A stretch of DNA of 39,546 bases from an uncultured Methanomassiliicoccus sp. (lineage in GTDB: Archaea; Thermoplasmatota; Thermoplasmata; Methanomassiliicoccales; Methanomassiliicoccaceae): positions 1 through 39,546 of the forward strand of contig CAJKRY010000012.1 in NCBI GenBank assembly GCA_905202485.1, written 5' to 3'. Each line of letters begins with the position of its first letter. Positions within the stretch are counted from its first letter, which is position 1. Position numbers and translations under genes: made by a program. Below the pieces are notes generated by a model that searched no databases, was not told the DNA's origin, and was given only the letters and a program-made list of their open reading frames with translations. Shown here piece by piece: positions 7,326 to 15,974 of this stretch.

Positions 7326-9048
7326 GTGTTGAAAGGTCGCCTACCGGCTGTCCGAGTTCCTGGGCTTTGAGAACTCTGCGCATGATTTTGCCGCTGCGGG
7401 TCTTAGGCAGAGTAGTTACGAACTCCATTTCTCTTGGATATGCGTAGTATGCAAGACGGGTTTTGACGAAGTTGGTGATTTCCTTTTTCAGTTCGTCGCT
7501 TCCCTCGTAGCCGGGGCGGAGCATGACGAAAGCTTTCACAATCTCTCCTCTGAGAGCGTCAGGCTTTCCAATTACTCCGGCTTCTGCCACGGCGGGATGC
7601 TCAATAAGTGCAGATTCAACTTCGAACGGACCAACACGTTCTCCTGAGGTCTTGATGACGTCATCAGACCTGCCGAGGAACCAGAAGTATCCGTCTTCGT
7701 CTTTGAATGCCAAATCGCCTGAGATATACCATCCCGGGACTCTGAAGTATTCTTTGAACTTCGGCGTGTTGCGCCAGATTCCCAGCATCATTGACGGCCA
7801 GCCTGGTCTGACGGCAAGATAGCCTTCAGTCTTCGGCGGCACTTCGTTACCGTTCTCGTCAACTACAGAAGCAGTGACGCCGGGAATCGGCTTGCCCATT
7901 GAGCCTGGTTTAATCGGCATGCACGGGTAGTTGCAGACCATATGAGCACCAGTCTCCGTCTGCCACCATGTGTCGTGGATACGGTGTTTGAGAACATTGT
8001 TGCCCCATTTCACTACTTCAGCATTGAGAGGCTCTCCGACAGAGCATATGTGCCTGAGACGGGAGAGATCATATTTCTCAACGATTTCGTCGCCCGCATT
8101 CATCAGCATTCTCAGGGCTGTAGGAGCGGTATACCAGACGGTAATGCCGTACTTCTCAAGAAGGCTGTACCAGACATCGGCATCGAAGCGGCCTTCATAC
8201 GATACAATCGTAACACCGAGATACCACGGAGCCAAGACACCATACGATGTACCCGTAACCCACCCTGGGTCGGCAGTGCACCAGTAAGTATCATCTTCAT
8301 TGAGATCCAGAATCATTTTGGCAGTGTAGGCCTGCTGAATCATGGCTTTGTGCCCGTGAAGAACTCCTTTCGGCTTGCCGGTTGATCCTGATGTATAGTG
8401 AATGACATACGGATCAGAAGGCTGCATTGACACAGTTTTGAAGCATGCGTCTCCAGAAGCCACGACGTCATCGAACTTTACAGTTATGTCGCCGAGGTCA
8501 GCGTTGTCTCCGACAATGATGATTTTCTCAATGTCGACAAGGTCATCCAGTACAGGCTCTATTCTCTTATACAGATAGGGAGATGTAATGACATACTTAG
8601 CTCCACAGTCTAAAGCACGGTCTTTGAAAGCTTCTGGACCAAGGGCTGAGAATAACGGGCTTGCCATTGCACCCATCTTGGTGACGCCGATCAGAGAAAT
8701 ATACAGCTCTGATGTACGGTCGAGATAGATGAAGATACGGTCACCTACCTCAGCACCAAGCTTGGTGAGACCTGAAGCCAGCTTACTGCTTATCTCAGCT
8801 ATTTCGCCAAAAGTATACTTGCGTACTTCGTTATTGGCAGTAATAGAATAGAGCGCAATCTTGTTCTTTCTCCAGTTAGATGCATGCCTGTCAATGGCTT
8901 CATGGGCTACGTTGTAGACTCCTCCCTCCGACCAGTCAAATTCTTTGTCGACGGAGGCCCATGCAAACTCTTTACAGGCAGTCTCATAATCTTCGAGATT
9001 ACCAATGTTTCTGGGCGGTATGGTCCCTTCCATGCCAATTCTCTCCAT
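7315..9048 (-). CDS. acsA: acetyl-CoA synthetase / AMP-forming acyl-CoA ligase
   Basis: Makes acetyl-CoA (or a similar short acyl-CoA) from acid, ATP and CoA through an acyl-AMP intermediate. Motifs are the phosphate loop YTSGSTGKPKG, DTWWQTETG, YISGDLA, LGRSDDVIKTSGERVGPFE and the C-terminal PKTRSGKIMRR. The last holds the catalytic lysine, which in this family can be switched off by acetylation. From the ATG at 9048 it is 577 residues, the size of the short AcsA type. The frame is open to an ATG at 9120, but the box CTTTATATG (9083-9075) lies inside that extension about 30 bases before 9048. A nearly leaderless start at 9048 is therefore favoured. It probably serves acetate assimilation, but substrate specificity is not certain. 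Confidence 0.9.
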   Translation of the reverse strand: MERIGMEGTIPPRNIGNLEDYETACKEFAWASVDKEFDWSEGGVYNVAHEAIDRHASNWRKNKIALYSITANNEVRKYTFGEIAEISSKLASGLTKLGAEVGDRIFIYLDRTSELYISLIGVTKMGAMASPLFSALGPEAFKDRALDCGAKYVITSPYLYKRIEPVLDDLVDIEKIIIVGDNADLGDITVKFDDVVASGDACFKTVSMQPSDPYVIHYTSGSTGKPKGVLHGHKAMIQQAYTAKMILDLNEDDTYWCTADPGWVTGTSYGVLAPWYLGVTIVSYEGRFDADVWYSLLEKYGITVWYTAPTALRMLMNAGDEIVEKYDLSRLRHICSVGEPLNAEVVKWGNNVLKHRIHDTWWQTETGAHMVCNYPCMPIKPGSMGKPIPGVTASVVDENGNEVPPKTEGYLAVRPGWPSMMLGIWRNTPKFKEYFRVPGWYISGDLAFKDEDGYFWFLGRSDDVIKTSGERVGPFEVESALIEHPAVAEAGVIGKPDALRGEIVKAFVMLRPGYEGSDELKKEITNFVKTRLAYYAYPREMEFVTTLPKTRSGKIMRRVLKAQELGQPVGDLSTLED

Positions 9049-9074
9049 TATATGATTCCAATGAAAAGACACAC

Positions 9075-9083
9075 CATATAAAG
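9075..9083 (-). promoter_or_regulatory. TATA box of the acetyl-CoA synthetase gene
   Basis: CTTTATATG on the leftward strand, centred about 31 bases before the ATG at 9048. The predicted transcript start is near 9053, leaving a leader of about five bases. Confidence 0.5.
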
Positions 9084-9120
9084 CATTATCGAATTCCGTG
9101 TTCGACAATCGTAGAATCAT

Positions 9121-9400
9121 TCACATTAAGTGGTTATCTCTGCGATATACCTCAGTTATTTGTACAATTCGTAGAGATTTTAATCCTGTCCTCTGCAGGA
9201 GCTGCAAGCGGAAGGCTTATCTCTATCCCTCTGTTTCGGGTGGTTACAAACCCTAGTCATACCTATAAAATGAAGGACAAAGGTGAGTTGAAGTAAAAAG
9301 AGATGGAGAAGTATGTCAATATCTAACTGTGGCACTTTCGCTGCCTTTCGAAATGTTTATAAGGGAACTAATAGTACACGCTACCCCACGTGGTGAGTAC
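9121..9400. other. intergenic region between acsA and rpoK
   Basis: No gene of convincing length. It contains a strong rightward TATA (TATAAAA, 9264-9270), which would start a transcript near 9293, and a second one close to rpoK at 9356-9362. The small hairpin GGGT/ACCC at 9238-9253 does not form part of a tRNA. The first promoter would give rpoK a leader of about 105 bases, or make a small RNA. Confidence 0.4.
9356..9362 (+). promoter_or_regulatory. TATA box of the rpoK-rps2 transcript
   Basis: TTTATAA, centred 42 bases before the rpoK ATG; the transcript would start near 9385. It lies inside the longer open frame that begins at 9329, arguing that the longer start is not used. Confidence 0.5.
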
Positions 9401-9574
9401 ATGAAGTACACTAGATTTGAAAAGGCGCGTATCATTGGTGCCAGGTCATTACAGGTTTCTCTTGGTGCGCCAGTTCTTATCGACATTCCAGAAGGCATGA
9501 TAGATCCAGTAGAGATTGCCATGCTCGAATATGATATGGATATGATCCCTATCACCGTAAAAAGAGATACATGA
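9401..9574 (+). CDS. rpoK: DNA-directed RNA polymerase subunit K (Rpo6)
   Basis: A 57-residue core subunit of archaeal RNA polymerase, the counterpart of eukaryotic Rpb6 and bacterial omega, which helps assemble and hold the largest subunit. The short archaeal form is recognised by YTRFEKARIIGARSLQVSLG, APVLIDIP and the closing EYDMDMIPITVKR. The ATG at 9401 gives the usual archaeal length and has GGTGA just upstream. The open frame begins at 9329, but the extra residues contain the TATA box and do not resemble the family. It is followed after nine bases by rps2, the conserved archaeal order. Confidence 0.93.
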   Translation: MKYTRFEKARIIGARSLQVSLGAPVLIDIPEGMIDPVEIAMLEYDMDMIPITVKRDT

Positions 9575-9583
9575 GGTTTTTAA

Positions 9584-10195
9584 ATGAGTGAGGAAATTAA
9601 CGCCGATTTATTGGTTCCTGAGGATATCTATCTTACTTCTGGTGTCCATATCGGTACCCAGCAAAAAAGTGCTGACATGAAGAAATTCATCTTCAAAGTC
9701 AGGTCTGATGGATTGTATGTAATGGATGTCAAGCAGACTGACGCTCGTATCAGGGCCGCAGCTAAATTCTTAGCCAGGTTCCCTGCAGACCGTATTTTAG
9801 TCTCATCTGCAAGACAGTATGGGCAAAAGCCAGCCAAGATTTTTGGAAAGACACTTGGATGCAAAGTTTTTGCTGGAAGGTTTGTTCCCGGTACACTCAC
9901 AAATCCAATACTGCCTGAGTTCATCGAACCTGCGGCTCTCCTGGTAACAGACCCGGCTGCAGATCAGCAGGCTATCGCTGAAGCTCTCAACGTTGGAATT
10001 CCAATCGTTGCTCTCTGCGATGCTAACAACGAGACAAGGAATGTTGATTTAGTCATCCCGACAAACAACAAAGGACGCCGTGCTCTCGCATGCGTTTACT
10101 GGCTCCTCACCCGTGAGATTCTCAAAGAAAAGGGAATCATCAGCAGCGATGATGAGTTCAAACTCACAATGGATGACTTTGAAGCAAGCCTTTAA
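9584..10195 (+). CDS. rps2: 30S ribosomal protein S2 (uS2)
   Basis: Small-subunit ribosomal protein on the back of the 30S head-body junction, needed for mRNA binding. The archaeal signature is clear: YLTSGVHIGTQ near the N-terminus, FLARFPADRILVSSARQYGQ, RFVPGTLTNP, and VGIPIVALCDANNETRNVDL followed by IPTNNKGRRALACVYWLL. Its 203 residues are normal for an archaeal uS2, which lacks the bacterial coiled-coil insertion. It sits nine bases behind rpoK, with GAGG ahead of the ATG, and is closed by a strong hairpin. The order rpoK-rps2-MEMO1 is conserved across archaea. Confidence 0.97.
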   Translation: MSEEINADLLVPEDIYLTSGVHIGTQQKSADMKKFIFKVRSDGLYVMDVKQTDARIRAAAKFLARFPADRILVSSARQYGQKPAKIFGKTLGCKVFAGRFVPGTLTNPILPEFIEPAALLVTDPAADQQAIAEALNVGIPIVALCDANNETRNVDLVIPTNNKGRRALACVYWLLTREILKEKGIISSDDEFKLTMDDFEASL

Positions 10196-10209
10196 AGTTA
10201 CACTGCAAC

Positions 10210-10231
10210 GGTCAAGATTTACATCTTGACC
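10210..10231 (+). terminator. rps2 terminator hairpin
   Basis: Perfect 9-base stem GGTCAAGAT/ATCTTGACC with loop TTAC, 15 bases after the rps2 stop codon, followed by A- and T-rich runs (CTTTTT, then further T-tracts). The remainder of the gap to 10446 is AT-rich and holds GAATATATG near 10391, a likely TATA box for the next gene. Confidence 0.65.
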
Positions 10232-10446
10232 TCAAAAAATTCTTTTTACACTGATTTTTAACACTTCTCTGAAAATAAGAAGATTTGTTTTTTGATACTT
10301 AATTTCGGAATCTGGATAACACACAAATTGTATTCATAATTCTGCCAGGTCTAATTTTTATAAAATTTTCATTTATATTTTGGATTTTTTTAGAATATAT
10401 GCATGCTAGGCAAATTAAAAATATGATTTGAAGGGATTAAGAAGCT

Positions 10447-11259
10447 ATGAGATATCCTGCAGTAGCCGGATCTTTTTACCCCAAACATGCAGATGATTTA
10501 AAGGATGAAATTGAGCGTTCGTTTAAATCTAAGTTTGGACCAGGATATATTCCCACATTGGATCTTGAAGGTCCAAGAGCTATCAGGGCTGCAGTAAATC
10601 CGCATGCAGGTTACGTATATTCAGGACCGACCGCAGCGCACACATTTGCTGCTCTGGCTAAAGACGGATTCCCGGAGACTTTTGTAATTTTAGGTCCCAA
10701 TCATCATGCATTAGGGCCGCTGGTGGCAACTACCGACCAAGATTTCCTGATGCCAATGGGAAAAGTAGAAATTGACACTGAAATTTTAGACAAAATCGGC
10801 TCGGCAATTCCTGTCAGTCATGATGCCCACAGACTTGAGCATTCAATAGAAGTTCAGCTGCCTTTTATTCAGTATTTCTGCCCGGAAGCTAAAATCGTGC
10901 CGATCACAATGATTGATCAGACATATGATACAGCAATAAATCTGGCTGAAATTTTGTCGGATGCGTGCAAGGGAAAAGACGTAGTATTCTTAGCAAGCTC
11001 TGACTTTTCTCACTATGTGCCTGCGGACGTAGCTAAAGTTCAGGACAGAAAGGTAATTGATCGCATCCTCAGCATGAATGTGCCTGAGGTTATTGACACA
11101 GTCTTAAGATACAAAATAACAATGTGCGGCTACGGTCCGGTGATGACTGCCATGCTGGGCTCGGGAGCACAGAGCGCAGGCCTGCTGGCGTACGGCACAT
11201 CCGGCGACGCCTGTGAAATGAAGGACGTCGTAGGATATGCCTCGATTATAATGACTTAA
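10447..11259 (+). CDS. MEMO1 family protein (AmmeMemoRadiSam protein B)
   Basis: A 270-residue member of the MEMO family, related in fold to class III extradiol dioxygenases. It opens RYPAVAGSFYP and carries NPHAGYVYSGPTAAH, ILGPNHHALG, HRLEHSIEVQLPFIQ, FLASSDFSHY and GYGPVMTAML. The His residues of PNHH, LEHSIEVQLPF and DFSHY form the metal-site region of the family. Its reaction in archaea is not established; relatives are linked to an AMMECR1 protein and a radical-SAM enzyme, neither of which is in this window. Its place behind rpoK-rps2 is the classic archaeal neighbourhood. Start: ATG preceded by AAGGGAT. Confidence 0.93.
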   Translation: MRYPAVAGSFYPKHADDLKDEIERSFKSKFGPGYIPTLDLEGPRAIRAAVNPHAGYVYSGPTAAHTFAALAKDGFPETFVILGPNHHALGPLVATTDQDFLMPMGKVEIDTEILDKIGSAIPVSHDAHRLEHSIEVQLPFIQYFCPEAKIVPITMIDQTYDTAINLAEILSDACKGKDVVFLASSDFSHYVPADVAKVQDRKVIDRILSMNVPEVIDTVLRYKITMCGYGPVMTAMLGSGAQSAGLLAYGTSGDACEMKDVVGYASIIMT

Positions 11260-11281
11260 AGCCGGGGAAATGATCCCGGCT
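11260..11281. terminator. shared hairpin between convergent MEMO1 and COG3390 genes
   Basis: AGCCGGG/CCCGGCT, a 7-base GC-rich stem with loop GAAATGAT. It fills the whole gap between two convergent stop codons, so it can serve both transcripts. Confidence 0.55.
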
Positions 11282-12243
11282 CAAATGCGTTTCATTTTGC
11301 CGATTGTAGGCTCGTAGACCAGACCCTTGTCCAGCAGAGAATTAGTGATTTCTTCTAACTCAGATTCTCCGATGTTGGATTTGGCGGCTTCTCTGGCAAG
11401 CTCTGTCAGCGGGGCTCCTTTCTTAGTAGTGTCCAGCGTATCTATGAGCTTGAGAATCAGCTCTTCCTTCTGGTCGTCGTCTAACTGCGCCTGGGGTATC
11501 TGCTCTTCTTCTTTAGCCTGTGGAGGAACAATTTCCTCTTCAGCGGGAATCATTTCATCCTCGTCAATATCAAATTCCTCGGGAGCTGAGAACATCTGGT
11601 CTCCGGTGGGCATCGACAACCCTTCATCTGAGGCGACCTGGCCCAGGACTTCCAGCAGCATGCCGCGGTAGCGGTTGGTATCGATTTTTCCGTAGTGGTT
11701 TATTGCCTGGGAAATACCGTCTGCCATGTTCAGGCTGAAACCGTGTATTCGCAGATCATCTTTGGAGGGGGTATCAATCTCCAGCGCTTCTTCGGTAAGT
11801 TCTATCCTTTTGAGGGTGGACTTTGCAGTTTCGACAATCCAGTAGTCTCTAAGTTCCGGAGTGACTTCGACAATCTGCTCAGGCCTGAGAGAAACATACA
11901 TGTTGCCTCCCTGTGGCGTATATGTTCTGCACTTGCCGATGATGGCAACAATACAGGGGGTCTGCAGGTTTGAGATGATCTGCACAGCTTCAGGCGAGAA
12001 TTTTCCGGCATAGATATAGAATCTGTCAGTGCCATCGGAAAGGAGAGCCCTCCACATCGGTTCAGTTTCAGTGCCTACATTTTGTTTGTCAGTCAGAACT
12101 CCTACTGCCATGATGCGATTGACTTTTGCACCAAGGGGGGTAATCACATACGAAGGCGCTCTTTCCCCGTCGCCTTTGACATCAAGGGTTGAAGCGTTGT
12201 ATTCAGATGCGAAGATTCTCCATGCTACTTCTCTTGACAACAT
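11281..12243 (-). CDS. RPA-associated OB-fold protein (COG3390 type)
   Basis: A 320-residue partner of the single-stranded-DNA-binding protein RPA. The N-terminal half resembles an OB-fold domain (MLSREVAWRIFASEYN, ITPLGAKVNRIMAVGVLTDK, YIYAGKFSPEA, GKCRTYTPQGGNMYVSLRPE). It continues into a helical part, a long acidic linker at about residues 220-260, and a C-terminal winged-helix-like end (GAPLTELAREAAKSNIGESE). Its start codon shares the A of the RPA stop codon (TGATG), so translation is coupled and the two proteins are expected to work as a complex in replication and repair. Such fused-operon partners are known in haloarchaea and other Euryarchaeota. Confidence 0.85.
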   Translation of the reverse strand: MLSREVAWRIFASEYNASTLDVKGDGERAPSYVITPLGAKVNRIMAVGVLTDKQNVGTETEPMWRALLSDGTDRFYIYAGKFSPEAVQIISNLQTPCIVAIIGKCRTYTPQGGNMYVSLRPEQIVEVTPELRDYWIVETAKSTLKRIELTEEALEIDTPSKDDLRIHGFSLNMADGISQAINHYGKIDTNRYRGMLLEVLGQVASDEGLSMPTGDQMFSAPEEFDIDEDEMIPAEEEIVPPQAKEEEQIPQAQLDDDQKEELILKLIDTLDTTKKGAPLTELAREAAKSNIGESELEEITNSLLDKGLVYEPTIGKMKRI

Positions 12244-13586
12244 CAGAATTCCTCCACTTTTGAAATGAGGTCCTCAGCCTCTTTGGCGATGTCCAGGTTA
12301 ACAAAGTCAACATCATGTACGGTCATTGTAAGACCGTACTCATCGGAAGTGACTCTTCCTCTCACCTCCAGCGGCTGGGCCAGCAGCTTCTTTTCTAACC
12401 TGAGGCCGAGGAAATCAAAGTCCATGATAGATTTGCCTTCCTCAAGCGCATCAGCCAGGGTGATGCCGGTAAGCTTTTCAGTAAGCTCTTTTCCCAAGAC
12501 AATCATCATCGATCCGGTGCCGTCGTCCAGAATGGCTTTGATTCTTAAATCTGGCACAGGTGTGACCTGGCCGTGTGTCTGGCATATGCCCTTCATTACC
12601 GGGCGGTGGCACTCCGGGCATCTGAATAAAATTCCTGATCCCGGCTTAACATCAATGACGCTGCCAATGATTACTGTGTCAGCTGCGCCGCCTTTTCTTT
12701 CAATGTCTTCAATCGTGCACCTTGTTCCCTTATCCAGAGCATCTTTGTCAGGGAAATCAATTTCCGGGCGGGTGACGGAGGCTTTCTCTCCGAAGGTCAG
12801 CTGGGGAATTCCTTTCCAGCCTCTGGTGTAAGCGCCGACAATGGTGACAACTTCATCCTCCTGCAGTTTGAAGTCATGCCAGGCGGAGAAGTCAATTTTT
12901 CCAGTTTCATCAGCCATTATTCCTGAGAATACAGTCTTCGTCTCTCCGTTGGCCTCTACTTCTCTCTGTTTCACAGACAAAATTCTTCCGGTAATCTTCA
13001 GTCCGATCATATTCTCTTTCAGATCTCCGATCTGAGCATTGACCGGCTGGGAACTTACCTGCTTAGGCTCCGGCACAGTTCCGTCCGGGAGGTTGACTGC
13101 ATCCTTGTTCTGTTTTTCAATCACAGCTCTGACGCCGATGTTGAGTTTAGGCTGTCCGCTCCATTCTTTGGTATACGCATGCCTGATGAGGTAAACTTCT
13201 CCCGGCGTCATGTCGCACCTGTCTTTTTCCCAGAGAGTGTACTGTATGCTGCCGGTTTCGTCTGCCACCACACCGTAGATGATGGTTTTTTCAGTACCGT
13301 CATTCTGCTTGATTTCTCTTTCATTTGCTGAAATTACCTTAATAAGAATATCTACAGTCTGCTCGCTTGTGCCCAGGGTTGAAACCATTCTTCTGATGCC
13401 TTTAGTGAGCTTATTCGGGTCTCCTCCATATTTTCTCACAATGTGTCTCTTTGAAGCTTCCAGAGACATTCTGTATGTGTTCAAATATGTACTAAGGTCG
13501 TTTTCTATCTTCTCTTCTGTAAGTTTTCCGTCCAGCACCCTTACGATCTCTAAAACATGGGGTGCGATTTCTTCTTTTGTCATCAT
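12243..13586 (-). CDS. rpa: replication protein A, single-stranded DNA-binding protein
   Basis: A 447-residue archaeal RPA that coats single-stranded DNA during replication and repair. After a helical N-terminus there are three OB folds, at about residues 75-160, 190-275 and 300-430. The repeated pattern IYGVVADETGSIQYTLWE / FSGIMADETGKIDFSAW marks the first two. The third carries a zinc finger, C323-x2-C326 and C335-x2-H338 (CPECH, then CQTH). The start MMTKEEIAPH is preceded by AAGGTG, and an AT-rich TATA-like element (ATTAAATATTC on this strand) lies near 13632-13642. It is co-transcribed with the COG3390 gene through a one-base stop/start overlap. Confidence 0.94.
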   Translation of the reverse strand: MMTKEEIAPHVLEIVRVLDGKLTEEKIENDLSTYLNTYRMSLEASKRHIVRKYGGDPNKLTKGIRRMVSTLGTSEQTVDILIKVISANEREIKQNDGTEKTIIYGVVADETGSIQYTLWEKDRCDMTPGEVYLIRHAYTKEWSGQPKLNIGVRAVIEKQNKDAVNLPDGTVPEPKQVSSQPVNAQIGDLKENMIGLKITGRILSVKQREVEANGETKTVFSGIMADETGKIDFSAWHDFKLQEDEVVTIVGAYTRGWKGIPQLTFGEKASVTRPEIDFPDKDALDKGTRCTIEDIERKGGAADTVIIGSVIDVKPGSGILFRCPECHRPVMKGICQTHGQVTPVPDLRIKAILDDGTGSMMIVLGKELTEKLTGITLADALEEGKSIMDFDFLGLRLEKKLLAQPLEVRGRVTSDEYGLTMTVHDVDFVNLDIAKEAEDLISKVEEF

Positions 13587-13754
13587 TTCTTTTCACCTTG
13601 TGATGAGTTCATACTTTTGATACCATAGAGAATATTTAATAGGTTTCCAGGGGTCGGTGAAAGTACCTACCCATCCTTCAGCAGATATAAACAAGCAAAA
13701 GTATTTTATGAGGTGCTGCATGAGTTAGAAAGATGTCAGTAGGAGGATACACCA

Positions 13755-14291
13755 GTGGTCTTTGAGGACCTGATGAACTATCTTGGGTCGTTGGGAGGCG
13801 ATCCAGTTGTTTATTGTATTTTCCTATTCATTTATGTTATTTTAGCGGCAGTAATTCTTCCCCTGCCTGTTGAGATTGCTTTATTTCTCTCGGCGGGGAC
13901 GCCGTTCATCGTCAAGGCGCTGATCATCAGCTTAGGAAAGATGATCGGCGGAGTCATAGCCTTCCAGGTCGGCGGAGCTCTTGAGGGCGTAATTAAAAAA
14001 TATACCAAATGGAGATGGTTCAACTACATCTACAGAGCATGTTACTGGCTGGTATCTAAATTCGGCTATGTGGGCCTGTATATTATCCTCAGTATTCCAT
14101 TCATGTCCGACACGGTTCCGCTGTATCTATTCTCCATCTTCAAGGATGAAAGCCACATGACTGTGAAAGGGTTTGCTATAACCTGTTTCCTTGCTGGATT
14201 AACCAGGTCATTCATAGTTTACATAGCCGCTACGTTCTTCGGAATTCAGCTCTATGAAGCGCCGCAGGGAACTGAGCTCATACTCATCTAA
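13755..14291 (+). CDS. DedA/VTT-like membrane protein
   Basis: A 178-residue integral membrane protein with about four hydrophobic segments: YCIFLFIYVILAAVILPLPV, the Gly-rich IGGVIAFQVGGALEG region, YVGLYIILSIPF and the C-terminal FAITCFLAGLTRSFIVYIAA. The arrangement P-x-P-x-E followed by a Gly-rich half-helix and a distal Arg resembles the DedA (SNARE-associated, VTT) family of lipid or ion translocation proteins, though it is shorter than the usual about 200 residues. The start is GTG, chosen because AGGAGGA lies at 13741-13747. It is divergent from rpa and precedes purP by 34 bases, so it may be the first gene of that operon. Exact function is unknown. Confidence 0.65.
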   Translation: MVFEDLMNYLGSLGGDPVVYCIFLFIYVILAAVILPLPVEIALFLSAGTPFIVKALIISLGKMIGGVIAFQVGGALEGVIKKYTKWRWFNYIYRACYWLVSKFGYVGLYIILSIPFMSDTVPLYLFSIFKDESHMTVKGFAITCFLAGLTRSFIVYIAATFFGIQLYEAPQGTELILI

Positions 14292-14325
14292 GTATGAACT
14301 CAAGCAGAAGGCTTATTAGAAAGAT

Positions 14326-15414
14326 ATGAAATTTGACGTTATGGTTCCTAAGAACAGAATTCAAGAAATTCTCAGCGAATACGATCCCGAAGAGATCACT
14401 ATCGCTACCTTATGCTCACATACTGCTTTACAAATTTTTCACGGTGCCAAGAAGGAAGGATTCAAGACTTTAGGTCTGGCTGTAAACCAGAACACAAAAT
14501 TCTATGATGCATTTCCGCTTGCCAAGCCGGACGAGATCCTCAGGTTCAACAATTATGACGAGTTCGTCACAAAATCTAAAGAACTCACTGACAGAAATGT
14601 CATCATCATTCCCCATGGTTCATTTGTAGAATATATGGGAACAAAGCGTTTTGAACAGATGGAAGTGCCTACATTCGGCAGCAGACAAGTGCTGAAATGG
14701 GAAGAAAGCCGCGACAGCCAGCGTGAGTGGCTGGAAAGCGCCGGTATTTCAATGCCCAGAAGGATCGCAGATGCCAGAGACATCGACGAGCCTGTGCTTG
14801 TCAAATACAACGGTGCCAAAGGCGGCCGCGGATTCTTTATTGCCAAAGATTTCATGGAATTCAAGATGGGAATTGATCTGAGTGAGGAATCTTACACCAT
14901 TCAGGAATATGTTCTCGGCACCAGGTACTACCTTCATTACTTCTATTCGCCGATCAGGCAGTCTGGATACAGAGTCGGCGACGGATCCCTCGAGCTGATG
15001 TCGATGGACCGCAGAGATGAAAGCAACATTGATGAACTGTATAAGCTGGGATCAACCGAGGAGCTGAAAAAGCACGGCATGTTCCCCTCGCTGGTTGTTA
15101 CTGGAAACATTCCAGTGGTTATCAGGGAAAGCCTTCTCGCTAAAGTGTTTGAGATGGGAGAAAGCGTCATCAAGAGGAGTTACGAGCTCTTCGGCGGATT
15201 AATCGGACCTTTCTGTCTGGAATCTATTGTCACAGATCATCTGGACTTTAAAGTCTTTGAAATCTCCTGCCGTATAGTGGCTGGAACAAATCCCTTCACA
15301 AGCGGATCTTCTTATTCTGACATGATCGAACCAGGCATGAGCACCGGACGCAGAATAGCTAGGGAGATCAGGGACGCTATCGCTGCTGGAAAGCTCAGCG
15401 AAGTGGTGTCTTGA
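14326..15414 (+). CDS. purP: formate-dependent FAICAR synthetase PurP
   Basis: Archaeal purine enzyme that joins formate to AICAR using ATP, giving FAICAR and replacing the folate-dependent bacterial PurH step. The 362 residues show the ATP-grasp layout: an N-terminal half beginning IATLCSHTALQIFHGAKKEG, the nucleotide part EPVLVKYNGAKGGRGFF, EYVLGTRYYLHYFYSP, and the metal and ATP ligands in GPFCLESIVTD and VFEISCRIVAGTNPF. It fits an anaerobe without the usual folate pathway. The next gene, nep1, starts within its stop codon (TTGA overlap). Confidence 0.95.
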   Translation: MKFDVMVPKNRIQEILSEYDPEEITIATLCSHTALQIFHGAKKEGFKTLGLAVNQNTKFYDAFPLAKPDEILRFNNYDEFVTKSKELTDRNVIIIPHGSFVEYMGTKRFEQMEVPTFGSRQVLKWEESRDSQREWLESAGISMPRRIADARDIDEPVLVKYNGAKGGRGFFIAKDFMEFKMGIDLSEESYTIQEYVLGTRYYLHYFYSPIRQSGYRVGDGSLELMSMDRRDESNIDELYKLGSTEELKKHGMFPSLVVTGNIPVVIRESLLAKVFEMGESVIKRSYELFGGLIGPFCLESIVTDHLDFKVFEISCRIVAGTNPFTSGSSYSDMIEPGMSTGRRIAREIRDAIAAGKLSEVVS

Positions 15415-15974
15415 AACTGACAATTGTCTTTACCGATGCGGAAATAGAAAAAGCTCCGGAGGGAGGCGCAGTCCCTCTTCTGGATGCTTATTTCTATCCC
15501 AATGTCGAGGGAAGGCGCGGAAGACCCGACATTGTGCACAATGTTCTGACTATCCTGCGCAGCTCGCCGGCCTGGAACCATGTGAACGTAGCAGTATGCA
15601 CAAGGCACGGCGGGATTATCATTCCTGAAAAGGATGCATTTGTTCAGAATTACTTTGATTTCATGCATCAGGTCTCTTCTATTTTGTCTGGTGAAAAGGC
15701 AGAAGGCTACAGACTGCTCAAGATGAATTTTTTAGATTACATCGAGTCTCTGCATGCAGACAGAATTGTAGCCTTGTCTCCTGATGGAAACAAAACACCT
15801 TTGAAAGATGAGATTCCGGCAGACAAACACACTGTCCTGATCATCGGTGCCTTTTCAGATGGTGACTATCTCAGCCCGGTCTATGAAATCTGCGACTCTA
15901 CGGTTTCCATCGACGATCAGATACTGACGGTACCGGAAGTTGTGATGTTTGTTCTGCGCGAGCTTGATTTTTGA
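15411..15974 (+). CDS. nep1: 16S rRNA pseudouridine N1-methyltransferase Nep1
   Basis: SPOUT-type methyltransferase (Nep1/Emg1), which methylates N1 of a hypermodified pseudouridine in helix 35 of small-subunit rRNA and aids ribosome assembly. Family marks are GRRGRPDIVHNVL at residues 34-46, LSPDGNKTPL near 122 and the knot-forming IIGAFSDGDY at 144-153, with a C-terminal VPEVVMFVL. It is 187 residues, slightly short but complete. The start is TTG; the codon overlaps the purP TGA, so translation is coupled. No better ATG exists upstream in frame. Confidence 0.88.
   Translation: MKLTIVFTDAEIEKAPEGGAVPLLDAYFYPNVEGRRGRPDIVHNVLTILRSSPAWNHVNVAVCTRHGGIIIPEKDAFVQNYFDFMHQVSSILSGEKAEGYRLLKMNFLDYIESLHADRIVALSPDGNKTPLKDEIPADKHTVLIIGAFSDGDYLSPVYEICDSTVSIDDQILTVPEVVMFVLRELDF

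Noticed and set aside
9160..9260. tRNA gene between acsA and rpoK
   Set aside because: A small GGGT/ACCC hairpin looks like a T-arm, but no acceptor stem, D-arm or anticodon arm can be formed around it.
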